The position numbers were made by a program, and so were the translations under genes. From contig CAJXWZ010000016.1 in assembly GCA_913062815.1 (NCBI GenBank), positions 1 to 64,000 of the forward strand: a stretch of DNA of 64,000 nucleotides. Direction: 5' to 3'. Below, piece after piece: positions 37,970-46,231 of the stretch; the first letter of the stretch is position 1; the number at the start of each line of letters is the position of its first letter. The notes under the pieces are model-generated. The model ran no database searches and was not told where the DNA came from. It saw only the letters and a program-made list of their open reading frames with translations. This stretch comes from an uncultured Colwellia sp. (GTDB taxonomy: Bacteria > Pseudomonadota > Gammaproteobacteria > Enterobacterales > Alteromonadaceae).

Positions 37970-39166
37970 TCATGAAAACGTCACTAACAATTGTTGAGCA
38001 AATTCTCTAGCACGTACATCCAAGGAAATAACCTCATTTATATTACTTACCTGTTCTGAGACAAATTTTTTCACAGAAGTTTCATTTATTTTATAAATAT
38101 CATTAAATTTTATTTTCTCATCTAGAAAAGCAGCGACTGCTATTTCATTTGCAGCATTGAGTGCTGTACAAGCAGCTTGACCACTTCTACAGGCTTCAAT
38201 AGCCAATTTCAAGTTGGGGTATTTTTTAAAATCAACAACTTGGAATTCAAACGCGGCAGTCTTAAAAAAATCCAATGGCTCTACACCTGACTCAATTCTT
38301 TCAGGATAAGCCAACGCATGGGCAATAGGTGTGCGCATATCCGGATTGCCCATTTGTGCGATGACAGAGCCATCTCGATATTGAACCATAGAATGAATGG
38401 TGCTTTGCGGATGTAGTACCACTTGAATATCTTCAGGGTCTACATTGAACAACCATTTTGCTTCAATAAACTCTAAGCCTTTATTCATCATAGTAGCAGA
38501 GTCAACCGATATCTTTCGTCCCATATCCCAATTAGGATGAGCGCAAGCTTGTTCAGGTGTTACCTTTTGAAGTTCATCGATGGACAAAGTTCGAAAAGGG
38601 CCACCTGAGCCTGTTAGTAATACTTTACTGATACCATTTTGAGCTAACTGACAGTGGCCAACTCTCGCTTGCTCTTGCCATGGTAAACTTTGAAAAATGG
38701 CATTATGTTCACTGTCGATTGGTATTAACTGGGCACCTGACTCCTTAACAGCATCAATAAAGATAGCCCCGGAGGTGACCAAAGCCTCTTTATTGGCTAA
38801 TAGTACTCGTTTACCAGCTTGTACCGCTGCGAGGGTAGGCATTAAACCTGTGGCTCCTACAATGGCTGCCATAACGGTATCGGTATTTGTTGAGGATGCA
38901 ATTTCAACTAGCGCACTACTACCTGACTTAACTTCAATTGCATGAAGTTTTAGCTCACTTAAACTCACCTTTAGCTGTTCAGCCGATTTTGATGAAGCCA
39001 TCACCACTATTTGTGGGTTGAACTCAAGACATTGCTCTACCATTTTATCAACGCTAGTATTGGCGGATAAACTAATCACTTGAAATTTTTCAGGATGTAA
39101 ACGGACAACATCTAATGTGCTGATGCCTATTGAACCTGTTGATCCTAAGATACAAAGTTTGCGCAT
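37970..39166 (-). CDS. dxr: 1-deoxy-D-xylulose 5-phosphate reductoisomerase
   Basis: Second enzyme of the MEP isoprenoid pathway, NADPH-dependent. From ATG 39166 the protein is 398 residues, exactly the E. coli length, and begins MRKLCILGSTGSIGISTLDVV with the NADPH loop at the very start; a GTG 11 codons upstream (39199) adds residues with no ribosome site. Other motifs: AAIVGATGLMPTLAAVQAGK, LLANKEALVTSG, PIDSEHNAIFQSL (metal and substrate), LTGSGGPFR, ATMMNKGLEFIEAKWLF and HPQSTIHSMVQYRDGSV. It lies between cdsA and rseP. Confidence 0.97.
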   Translation of the reverse strand: MRKLCILGSTGSIGISTLDVVRLHPEKFQVISLSANTSVDKMVEQCLEFNPQIVVMASSKSAEQLKVSLSELKLHAIEVKSGSSALVEIASSTNTDTVMAAIVGATGLMPTLAAVQAGKRVLLANKEALVTSGAIFIDAVKESGAQLIPIDSEHNAIFQSLPWQEQARVGHCQLAQNGISKVLLTGSGGPFRTLSIDELQKVTPEQACAHPNWDMGRKISVDSATMMNKGLEFIEAKWLFNVDPEDIQVVLHPQSTIHSMVQYRDGSVIAQMGNPDMRTPIAHALAYPERIESGVEPLDFFKTAAFEFQVVDFKKYPNLKLAIEACRSGQAACTALNAANEIAVAAFLDEKIKFNDIYKINETSVKKFVSEQVSNINEVISLDVRAREFAQQLLVTFS

Positions 39167-39205
39167 GTCTGTTTGCCCATTATTTTTTTCAATTGACACA
39201 AAGAA

Positions 39206-40072
39206 TTACCAACCAAACAATGCATAACATAGGGCGAAAACAGGTGCGGTGGCGGTTAAACTGTCGATTCTATCTAAAATACCACCATGGCCAGGCAGAA
39301 TTGAACCACTGTCTTTAACGCCAGCTTGTCTCTTGAACATACTTTCGTTTAGATCGCCCAATACAGATACTGTGGTGATCAAAACAGTAACCAATAACAC
39401 TGTGGTCACCTGTTCATTGTTCCAATTTAACTGGAAGGCGGCAACAGATACCAATAAACAGGCAACAACTATTCCGCCGAGAAACCCTTCGAAGGTTTTA
39501 CCGGGACTCACATTTGGCATAAGTTTGTTCTTACCAAAAGCTTTACCAACAAAATAGGCACCGATATCTGCACTCCACACCATTAGAAATAAAAACATTA
39601 ACAATTGTGCGCCATGGTAAGAATCCGCTTGATAATCATTAGTGCGAATAACCATAAAAGCCAACCAAGTAGGCACTAAAGTTAACCAGCCAAAAACACC
39701 ACGAACAGAACGATGTTTTGACCAAAAACTACTGACATTAGGGTACGAACACATCAAAAATGCTGACAGTAACCACCAGGCGACAGCTAACCAGAGTAAC
39801 GCCAAGGCATACTCATGGATTTGCTTAGTGTTAACCCATAAATGCTCAGGTGAAACTAAAAACCAAATACTCGCGATTAACACCACGGTTGTGGCCACAA
39901 AGCTTATACGTCGTACTTTAGTGTCAAAGCCCATAAGAGGCCCCCACTCCCAAGCACCAATACCAATAATTACCACTAATAATGCGGCAAAATAAATTAT
40001 CGGCAAATAAAATATCGCCGATATGGCCGCTGGAGCTAAGATTAACGCGGTAATAATTCGTTGTTTAAGCAA
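39206..40072 (-). CDS. cdsA: Phosphatidate cytidylyltransferase
   Basis: Integral inner-membrane enzyme making CDP-diacylglycerol, the precursor of all phospholipids. The 288-residue protein has multiple hydrophobic helices, WSADIGAYFVGKAFGKNK, SPGKTFEGFLGG, and the C-terminal signature SVLGDLNESMFKRQAGVKD...LPGHGGILDRIDS. The start is TTG at 40070-40072 with AAGGAAATCAC before it. It is between uppS and dxr. The gap upstream carries a TTTTTA tract. Confidence 0.96.
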   Translation of the reverse strand: MLKQRIITALILAPAAISAIFYLPIIYFAALLVVIIGIGAWEWGPLMGFDTKVRRISFVATTVVLIASIWFLVSPEHLWVNTKQIHEYALALLWLAVAWWLLSAFLMCSYPNVSSFWSKHRSVRGVFGWLTLVPTWLAFMVIRTNDYQADSYHGAQLLMFLFLMVWSADIGAYFVGKAFGKNKLMPNVSPGKTFEGFLGGIVVACLLVSVAAFQLNWNNEQVTTVLLVTVLITTVSVLGDLNESMFKRQAGVKDSGSILPGHGGILDRIDSLTATAPVFALCYALFGW

Positions 40073-40148
40073 GTGATTTCCTTTTTATGTTGTAAGCGTT
40101 AAGCTGCATATTTTTTAATTTTTTTAGTTTGATTGCAAACTCAATGAC

Positions 40149-40175
40149 TTATTTTTATTTTTATTTTTATTTTTT
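40149..40175. repeat. ATTTTT hexanucleotide tract
   Basis: Four consecutive 6-base ATTTTT units between the uppS stop and the cdsA start, with only adenine interruptions at 40151, 40157, 40163 and 40169. On the transcribed strand this is an A-rich run. Such short tandem tracts can vary in length by slippage; here it is noncoding. Confidence 0.75.
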
Positions 40176-40203
40176 CATACGGGCACAAACATGCCTTTCA
40201 ATA

Positions 40204-40956
40204 CTATTTTTTGGTGACTTGTTCACCGGTTTTTCCAAAACGACGCTCTCTTTGATCAAATACGTCAATAGCCATTGAAAACTCTGCTTCATCAAAGTCA
40301 GGCCATAAAATATCAGTAAAATAAAACTCTGCATAGGCAGCTTGCCATAACAAGAAGTTGCTAATTCGGTAATCCCCACCGGTGCGAATAAGTAAATCAA
40401 GCGCGGGCAACTCTGCTAAGCAAGTTTCTTTGTGCAATGAGTATTCATTTATATCATCAAGGGATATTTCTTTGTTTTGTACTTGAGCTGCAAGTTCTTT
40501 TGCTGCGTTAGCAATATCCCATCGACCACCATAATTTGCCGCCACCGATAAAATCAATCCAGTATTTTCTGCAGTCAAGGCTTCTGACTTTCTAATGTTT
40601 TTTTGTAATTTCTCAGAAAATCGACTCAAATCACCGATAACCTGAAAACGAATACCATTTTTATGTAATCGTTTAACTTCTTTAGTTAGTACGAACATAA
40701 ACAAATCCATCAACACACTAACTTCTTGCTCTGGTCTTTGCCAGTTCTCACTGCTAAAAGCAAATAAAGTTAACGCTTTCACACCACTTTTACGCGCGCC
40801 TGTGACAACTGCACGGACTGATTCAACGCCCGCTTTATGGCCTGCAACGCGCCCTTTGCCTTGGGCCTGTGCCCAACGACCATTACCATCCATAATGATG
40901 GCAATATGCTGCGGGATTTTTTTATCTTCATCTAGTGATGCTAAGCTGCTAGCCAC
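40204..40956 (-). CDS. uppS: Undecaprenyl diphosphate synthase
   Basis: Cis-prenyltransferase that makes the C55 lipid carrier for peptidoglycan and LPS O-antigen. The 250-residue protein has the diphosphate-binding [59 protein letters not shown], and the C-terminal [24 protein letters not shown] and [22 protein letters not shown]. The start is GTG at 40954-40956 with AGGA nine bases upstream. It is separated from frr by a terminator, so it may begin a new transcript. Confidence 0.97.
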   Translation of the reverse strand: MASSLASLDEDKKIPQHIAIIMDGNGRWAQAQGKGRVAGHKAGVESVRAVVTGARKSGVKALTLFAFSSENWQRPEQEVSVLMDLFMFVLTKEVKRLHKNGIRFQVIGDLSRFSEKLQKNIRKSEALTAENTGLILSVAANYGGRWDIANAAKELAAQVQNKEISLDDINEYSLHKETCLAELPALDLLIRTGGDYRISNFLLWQAAYAEFYFTDILWPDFDEAEFSMAIDVFDQRERRFGKTGEQVTKK

Positions 40957-40987
40957 TAATTATCCTTTTATACCAAGGTTTAACATA

Positions 40988-41026
40988 CAAAAACGCCAGC
41001 GGTTAATAATCAACTCAGCTGGCGCT
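40988..41026 (-). terminator. Terminator after frr
   Basis: On the minus strand CGCCAGC pairs with GCTGGCG around a 17-base loop, followed by GTTTTTG. It falls 13 bases after the frr stop. The T run is only five bases, so it may be partial and allow read-through to uppS. Confidence 0.7.
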
Positions 41027-41038
41027 TTTAAGAAATCA

Positions 41039-41596
41039 TTAAATTTCCATTAACTCTGCTTCTTTTTTTGCTAGGAGTTCATCGACTTGCTTGACAAAAA
41101 CATCCGTTACTTTTTGTATACCATCTTCAGCTTGATGATGCTCATCTTCACTAATTTCTTTTTCTTTAAGCAAACTTTTAAAGTCTGAGTTAGCATCACG
41201 GCGAATATTTCGAATGGCTATTTTGCCACCTTCAGCTTCACCACGAACAACCTTAACTAAATCTTTGCGGCGTTCTTCTGTCAATGGCGGTAATGGAATC
41301 CGAATAAGAGTGCCATTTGATTGAGGATTTAAACCAAGATCCGATTTCATAATGGCCTTTTCTACTGCTGCAATCATGCCTTTGTCAAAAACAGTAATGG
41401 AGAGATTACGTGCATCTGGCACTGAAATATTACCCACTTGATTTAATGGGGTAGCCATACCATAGTAATCAACACTAATATTATCTAATAATGAGGCATG
41501 AGCACGGCCAGTTCTCACTTTATTAAGGCTACTTTTTAAAGATTCAATGCTTTTTTCCATACGCTCTTGCGCATCTTGAGTAATTTCATCTATCAC
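41039..41596 (-). CDS. frr: Ribosome recycling factor
   Basis: Splits post-termination ribosomes with EF-G. The 185-residue protein starts [24 protein letters not shown], has [72 protein letters not shown] and ends in the long charged helices expected of domain I. The start is GTG at 41594-41596 with AGGAAG upstream; the usual protein also begins at about this point. It follows pyrH after 62 bases. Confidence 0.98.
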   Translation of the reverse strand: MIDEITQDAQERMEKSIESLKSSLNKVRTGRAHASLLDNISVDYYGMATPLNQVGNISVPDARNLSITVFDKGMIAAVEKAIMKSDLGLNPQSNGTLIRIPLPPLTEERRKDLVKVVRGEAEGGKIAIRNIRRDANSDFKSLLKEKEISEDEHHQAEDGIQKVTDVFVKQVDELLAKKEAELMEI

Positions 41597-41658
41597 AGTG
41601 TTTCTTCCTACAATAATTTAAATAATGTTTAATTTAATAATTCTTACAGCTTACAGTA

Positions 41659-42387
41659 TTATAATTTTTTGATTACTGTCCCTTCAGGCTCACCCATAAT
41701 AACAGCTTTCAGAGCGCCAGGTTTATTCATATTGAAGACACGAATTGTCATATTGTGGTCGCGAGCAAGTGTAAAAGCAGCTAAGTCCATGACTTTTAAT
41801 TCTTTATCGAGTACTTCATCAAAACTTAGTTCGCTATAAAGCTCTGCCGCAGGATTTTTAACCGGATCTTCTGAGTAGATACCATCAACTTTAGTCGCTT
41901 TTAATACCACATCAGCTTCAATTTCAATGCCACGCAAACAGGCAGCTGAATCTGTGGTAAAAAATGGATTGCCGGTTCCGGCAGAAAAAATCACTACGCG
42001 ACCTGACTTTAATAAGCTAATAGCGTTTGCCCAATTATACCGTTCGCAAACACCCGCTAAGTCAATAGCAGACATTAAACGCGTATTAACAAAAGCACGG
42101 TGTAAGGCATCACGCATAGCTAATCCGTTCATAACAGTTGCTAGCATGCCCATTTGGTCACCCACAACACGATTCATTCCAGCCTCAGCAAGACCTGCAC
42201 CACGAAATAAGTTGCCACCACCAATAACAAGACCGACTTGAATGTCCATTTCAACCAACTCTTTAATTTCTTGTGCCATGCGATCAAGAATTTTTGGGTC
42301 AATACCAAAACCCTCTTCACCCATAAGCGCTTCGCCGCTAAGTTTAAGAAGAATACGACGATACGTTGGTTTTGGGTTTATGCTCAT
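41659..42387 (-). CDS. pyrH: UMP kinase
   Basis: Hexameric bacterial UMP kinase of the amino-acid-kinase fold, making UDP. The 242-residue protein has [63 protein letters not shown], the [20 protein letters not shown] phosphate loop and [17 protein letters not shown]. It lies between a tsf-side terminator and frr. Standard length and order. Confidence 0.98.
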   Translation of the reverse strand: MSINPKPTYRRILLKLSGEALMGEEGFGIDPKILDRMAQEIKELVEMDIQVGLVIGGGNLFRGAGLAEAGMNRVVGDQMGMLATVMNGLAMRDALHRAFVNTRLMSAIDLAGVCERYNWANAISLLKSGRVVIFSAGTGNPFFTTDSAACLRGIEIEADVVLKATKVDGIYSEDPVKNPAAELYSELSFDEVLDKELKVMDLAAFTLARDHNMTIRVFNMNKPGALKAVIMGEPEGTVIKKL

Positions 42388-42534
42388 GTGAAGTAAATTC
42401 CTATTGGCTCGCTTAAAAGACTAGGGTCAAAAAGACCGCGGCTATTTTAGTACGTTTAGCGTATCCAAGAAAGCTTAAACTGAAAAAAGCTCATTTTATT
42501 ATGCCACTTCTCTGTAAAAAACAAATAATTCGCA

Positions 42535-42563
42535 TAAAAAAACGCCTACCGAAGTAGACGTTT
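42535..42563 (-). terminator. Terminator between tsf and pyrH
   Basis: On the minus strand ACGTCTAC, a stable TTCG tetraloop, and GTAGGCGT (one G-T wobble) are followed by seven T residues. This is a textbook intrinsic terminator, about 60 bases after the tsf stop. pyrH therefore likely has its own promoter in the 145 bases that follow. Confidence 0.9.
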
Positions 42564-42625
42564 CTATGTAATTCAATAGTTGTTAATGGTTACAGCAATT
42601 TAGCGATAATATTAACAATAAAGAA

Positions 42626-43474
42626 TTAAGCTTTAGCAGCAGCAATTTGTGCTTCAACTTCAGCTGCAAAATCTTCATCTTTCTTCTCAATACCTTCACC
42701 AACTTCTAAACGAGTGAAAGCAGAGATAGTTACGCCTTTCTCTTTCAACACATCACCTACAGTACGTTTAGGTTCCATGATGAAAGCTTGGCCAGTTAAA
42801 GAAACTTCGCCAGTAAACTTGCGCATACGACCAGTAACCATCTTCTCAGCGATTTCTTGTGGTTTGCCTTCGTTCATTGCGATGTCAATTTGAATTGCTT
42901 TTTCTTTTTCAACAACTTCGCTAGGAACATCTTCAGGTGTAAGGTATTCAGGCTTACTTGCAGCAACGTGCATAGCAATGTGCTTCAACATTTCAGCATC
43001 ACCTTCACCAGCAACAACTACACCAATAGTGCCGCCGTGACGGTATGAAGCTAATGCTGCACCTTCAACATATTCAACACGACGTACATTGATGTTTTCA
43101 CCAATTTTAGTTACTAGCGTGATACGTTTTTCTTCAAATTGTGCTTGAAGTGCTTCAATTGTTGTTTTGGAAGCTAGAGCAGCCTCTACAACTTCGTTAG
43201 CAAAACCTAGAAAGTTAGCATCTTTAGCAACGAAATCAGTTTGACAGTTAACTTCAACTAAAACAGCTATGCCATTAGCTTCTTTGATTAAAATAGTACC
43301 TTCAGCAGCGATATTACCCGCTTTTTTAGCCGCTTTCGCTTGGCCATTCTTACGCATATTTTCAATCGCAAGTTCGATATCACCGTCAGTTTCTTGTAGT
43401 GCTTTTTTACAATCCATCATGCCCGCAGCTGTGCGTTCACGAAGTTCTTTAACCATTGCAGCAGTAATTGCCAT
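42626..43474 (-). CDS. tsf: Elongation factor Ts
   Basis: Nucleotide exchange factor for EF-Tu. The 282-residue protein begins [32 protein letters not shown], contains [17 protein letters not shown] [33 protein letters not shown] and [25 protein letters not shown]. Length is close to E. coli's 283. It follows rpsB with a hairpin in between and ends at an intrinsic terminator, so rpsB-tsf is a separate unit. Confidence 0.98.
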   Translation of the reverse strand: MAITAAMVKELRERTAAGMMDCKKALQETDGDIELAIENMRKNGQAKAAKKAGNIAAEGTILIKEANGIAVLVEVNCQTDFVAKDANFLGFANEVVEAALASKTTIEALQAQFEEKRITLVTKIGENINVRRVEYVEGAALASYRHGGTIGVVVAGEGDAEMLKHIAMHVAASKPEYLTPEDVPSEVVEKEKAIQIDIAMNEGKPQEIAEKMVTGRMRKFTGEVSLTGQAFIMEPKRTVGDVLKEKGVTISAFTRLEVGEGIEKKDEDFAAEVEAQIAAAKA

Positions 43475-43556
43475 GAGTTAATTCCTCAGTTTTCTGTTAT
43501 CCCCACCTTTTCCCATAAAAGGATAAAGTACTGGGCATAATTATTAAATTAGGTGT

Positions 43557-43590
43557 CATAAAAGCAACGATAATTGCCATTGCTTTTATG
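43557..43590. terminator. Attenuator-like hairpin between rpsB and tsf
   Basis: CATAAAAGCAA (43557-43567) and TTGCTTTTATG (43580-43590) form a perfect 11-base-pair stem with a 12-base loop. It lacks a trailing T run. E. coli also has a partial terminator in this position that lowers tsf transcription; the same role here is inference. Confidence 0.55.
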
Positions 43591-43638
43591 AATAAACGAA
43601 TTGCTCCGCTTAATTAATTTCTCTTAACATAAAATTAA

Positions 43639-44367
43639 TTATTCAGTTTCAACAAAACCGTCTTTTTCAGCTTGTACAACGATGTTTTGCTCACGACCAT
43701 CAATAACGGCATTAGCAACTGCATCACAGTATAAAGTTACTGCGCGGATTGCATCATCGTTACCAGGAACAATGTAATCAATGTTATCTGGGTTCGAGTT
43801 AGTATCAACTACAGAAATTACAGGGATGCCAAGGTTGTTTGCTTCTTTAATAGCAATGTGTTCGTGGTCGGCATCGATGATAAAGATAGCATCAGGTAAA
43901 CCACCCATGTTCTTTATTCCACCTAAGCTTTTATCAAGCTTTTCCATTTCACGAGTACGCATTAATGCTTCTTTTTTCGTTAAAGCTTCAAAAGTACCGT
44001 CAGTGCTTTGAGATTCAAGATCTTTTAAACGTTTGATTGATTGACGCACTGTTTTCCAGTTAGTCAACATACCACCTAACCAACGGTGATTAACGAAGAA
44101 TTGATCAGATTTAATCGCAGCTTCTTTGATAGCATCACTTGCAGCACGCTTAGTACCAACAAATAAAACTTTACCTTTCTTAGAAGAAACATTGTTAATG
44201 AAAGCAAGAGCTTCATTGAACATAGGAACGGTTTGTTCAAGGTTAATGATATGAACTTTATCACGAGAACCGAAAATGAATGGCTTCATTTTTGGATTCC
44301 AGTAACGAGTTTTGTGACCGAAATGAACACCGGCTTTAAGCATATCGCGCATTGAAACGTTTGACAT
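43639..44367 (-). CDS. rpsB: 30S ribosomal protein S2
   Basis: Small-subunit protein S2, 242 residues. Begins [27 protein letters not shown], continues [56 protein letters not shown] and [21 protein letters not shown]...[27 protein letters not shown]. First gene of rpsB-tsf; its leader (own entry) probably binds S2. It is divergent from the DsbA-like gene that precedes map. Confidence 0.99.
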   Translation of the reverse strand: MSNVSMRDMLKAGVHFGHKTRYWNPKMKPFIFGSRDKVHIINLEQTVPMFNEALAFINNVSSKKGKVLFVGTKRAASDAIKEAAIKSDQFFVNHRWLGGMLTNWKTVRQSIKRLKDLESQSTDGTFEALTKKEALMRTREMEKLDKSLGGIKNMGGLPDAIFIIDADHEHIAIKEANNLGIPVISVVDTNSNPDNIDYIVPGNDDAIRAVTLYCDAVANAVIDGREQNIVVQAEKDGFVETE

Positions 44368-44520
44368 TTTTCTTTCCTTAAATTAGTGGGGTTAAGCGTT
44401 CATACACCTAGTATACAAGACCCATTTTAGCTGTTGTATTTGCTTAGTTAGCAAACCATAATTCAGCTGAGCACCCCGGTATACCTTTAACAGATGTATG
44501 TGAGTTTATAATATAATCAA
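44368..44520 (-). promoter_or_regulatory. rpsB promoter and S2 autoregulatory leader (candidate)
   Basis: The minus-strand leader before rpsB starts near an AT-rich promoter-like stretch (TTGATTATATTATAAAC) and contains GGGGTGCTCAGCTGAATTA, a TTTGC/GCAAA hairpin, and a distal CAGCT that can pair with AGCTG, ending in AAGGAAAG before the ATG. Gammaproteobacterial rpsB genes carry a conserved leader through which S2 represses its own operon; this stretch has the right place and size. The exact structure is not proven. Confidence 0.5.
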
Positions 44521-44732
44521 GCCTGATATAGACAGACATTGACCTGTTTAATTTGTGCTAAAACAAGCGTTATTTAGCGTGTAAACAACGACTAAGATTT
44601 CAGCGCCGCACTTTATACCATATTTAACAAAATTTAGCTAGAAAATAATTATCTGGGCTATTGCTCAAGATCGCGTTAAAATTAACTAAATTGTAATCAA
44701 TCCAACCAACTTCCAGTTATTTTAGGTAAAAA
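44521..44732. other. Remaining spacer between rpsB leader and DsbA-like gene
   Basis: The rest of the 365-base rpsB / DsbA-like divergent gap is AT-rich. It presumably holds the plus-strand promoter for the DsbA-like-map-glnD-dapD run; I cannot pick a convincing -10/-35 pair. No reading frame or repeat of note. Confidence 0.5.
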
Positions 44733-45401
44733 ATGTCAGCACCTTTATTGTCCGATGAATTATCCGCAGAGTTATTTTTCTTATACGACACGCATTGCCC
44801 TTGGAGTTATGTAGCCACTAAGCTAGTTAACGAGATAAACAATGCTTTTCCATCAATGACACTGCATTTGTGGCACACTGCTTTTTTTGATGGAAAAAGT
44901 GAAGAAAATTCCAGTCTAAGAATTAAAGAAGTAGATGAAGTAGAAAAATTGGCAAACATTCGCTTTCCAAAGCGTTATCAACAAAATTTAGTTCAAGACA
45001 GAAATTCTATTTTGTCAGCTAACTTAATGACTTGGGCACAACTTAAAACACCTAATTTGGCACTAGCATTATTAAATGCGCTGCAAAAAGCGCATTTTGA
45101 ACAAGGGAAATCGTTAACAACCCAAGCTAATGTAGCCGATATAATTAGCGAGCTGAAATTGTCACCTCCGGCAAAAGTTTTTAAAAGTGATAAGCTCACT
45201 AAAGATGCGACAATTCAAATAGAAGAAATATTTGCTTTACAGGAAATTATGAATACGCAAGCAATTCCCGCTTTATTATTAGCGGTCGACGAGCAATTGA
45301 TATTATTAAATCACAACTTTTATTTATCAGAGCCCGAAGCTATTGTTGAGGCTGTACAATTAGAATTGAAGAAACATCACCTAAACACTAAAAACAATTA
45401 A
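44733..45401 (+). CDS. DsbA-fold (thioredoxin-like) protein with a CPWS motif
   Basis: A 222-residue protein that begins with a thioredoxin-type strand and FLYDTHCPWSYVATKLVNEI: Cys22-Pro-Trp-Ser replaces the CxxC of a dithiol oxidase. RFPKRYQQNLVQDRNSILSANLMTWAQ and the cis-proline stretch NTQAIPALLLA complete a DsbA/FrnE-like fold with a helical insertion. There is no signal peptide, so it should be cytoplasmic. With a single active-site Cys it may act as a glutathione-linked isomerase or transferase rather than an oxidase. It sits between rpsB and map, which are adjacent in E. coli; map follows after 10 bases. Confidence 0.75.
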   Translation: MSAPLLSDELSAELFFLYDTHCPWSYVATKLVNEINNAFPSMTLHLWHTAFFDGKSEENSSLRIKEVDEVEKLANIRFPKRYQQNLVQDRNSILSANLMTWAQLKTPNLALALLNALQKAHFEQGKSLTTQANVADIISELKLSPPAKVFKSDKLTKDATIQIEEIFALQEIMNTQAIPALLLAVDEQLILLNHNFYLSEPEAIVEAVQLELKKHHLNTKNN

Positions 45402-45411
45402 AGAGAACCCA

Positions 45412-46200
45412 ATGGCCATACACATTAAAAGCCAAGATGAAATTGCTAAAATGCGCATTGCAGGGCAACTTGCCAGTGAAGTACTAGAAATGATTGCGCC
45501 TCATGTAACAGCGGGCATCACCACAGACGAGCTAAATACTCTGTGCGCTGATTATACTGAAAAAGTACAAAATGCCATTTCAGCGCCATTAAACTATCAT
45601 AATTTCCCAAAGTCTATTTGTACGTCAGTAAATCATGTGATTTGTCATGGCATTCCTGATAGTACCTTATTGAAAGACGGAGACATTATCAATATTGATA
45701 TCACTGTCATTAAAGATGGTTATCATGGCGATTGCAGCAAAATGTTCTTAATTGGTGAGGTATCACCAGAAAGTAGTCGACTATGTCGATTAGCCCAAGA
45801 AGCATTATATCTTGGCATGAGCAAAGTAAAACCAGGTGCAGCTTTTGGTGAAATAGGTGCCACAATTCAAAAATTTATTAAAAGTAAAGGTCGATATTCT
45901 ATCGTAAAAGATTATTGTGGCCATGGTATTGGGCTTGAGTTCCATGAAGAGCCACAAATTGTCCATTACAAAAATAATGATAAAACTAAAATGGTTGAAG
46001 GCATGTGCTTTACTATCGAACCTATGATTAACTTAGGCAAAGCCACAACTGTTTTAGACAAAGATGATAATTGGACGGTATATACCAGCGATGGTAAAAA
46101 CTCAGCTCAATGGGAGCATACGCTTTTGGTCACTAAAACGGGTTGTGAAGTGTTGACTTTAAGAAAAGAAGAATCCATTAGCCGCCACCTTCATAATTAG
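45412..46200 (+). CDS. map: Methionine aminopeptidase, type I
   Basis: Removes the N-terminal methionine of nascent proteins. The 262-residue enzyme has IHIKSQDEIAKMRIAGQLASEVLEM, the metal-ligand aspartates in GDIINIDITVIKDGYHGDCSKMF, the His in KDYCGHGIGLEFHEEPQIVHY, and the Glu ligands in CFTIEPMINLGK and QWEHTLLVT. It is divergent (via the DsbA-like gene) from rpsB and followed by glnD. AAAGAGAACCC precedes its ATG. Confidence 0.98.
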   Translation: MAIHIKSQDEIAKMRIAGQLASEVLEMIAPHVTAGITTDELNTLCADYTEKVQNAISAPLNYHNFPKSICTSVNHVICHGIPDSTLLKDGDIINIDITVIKDGYHGDCSKMFLIGEVSPESSRLCRLAQEALYLGMSKVKPGAAFGEIGATIQKFIKSKGRYSIVKDYCGHGIGLEFHEEPQIVHYKNNDKTKMVEGMCFTIEPMINLGKATTVLDKDDNWTVYTSDGKNSAQWEHTLLVTKTGCEVLTLRKEESISRHLHN

Positions 46201-46231
46201 AAAATCATTTAAATAATCGGCAGGTAAATAC

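Noticed and set aside
39642..39995. 117-codon plus-strand frame opposite cdsA
   Set aside because: Antisense to a conserved membrane-enzyme gene; composition is that of an inverted hydrophobic-coding strand and there is no domain signal.
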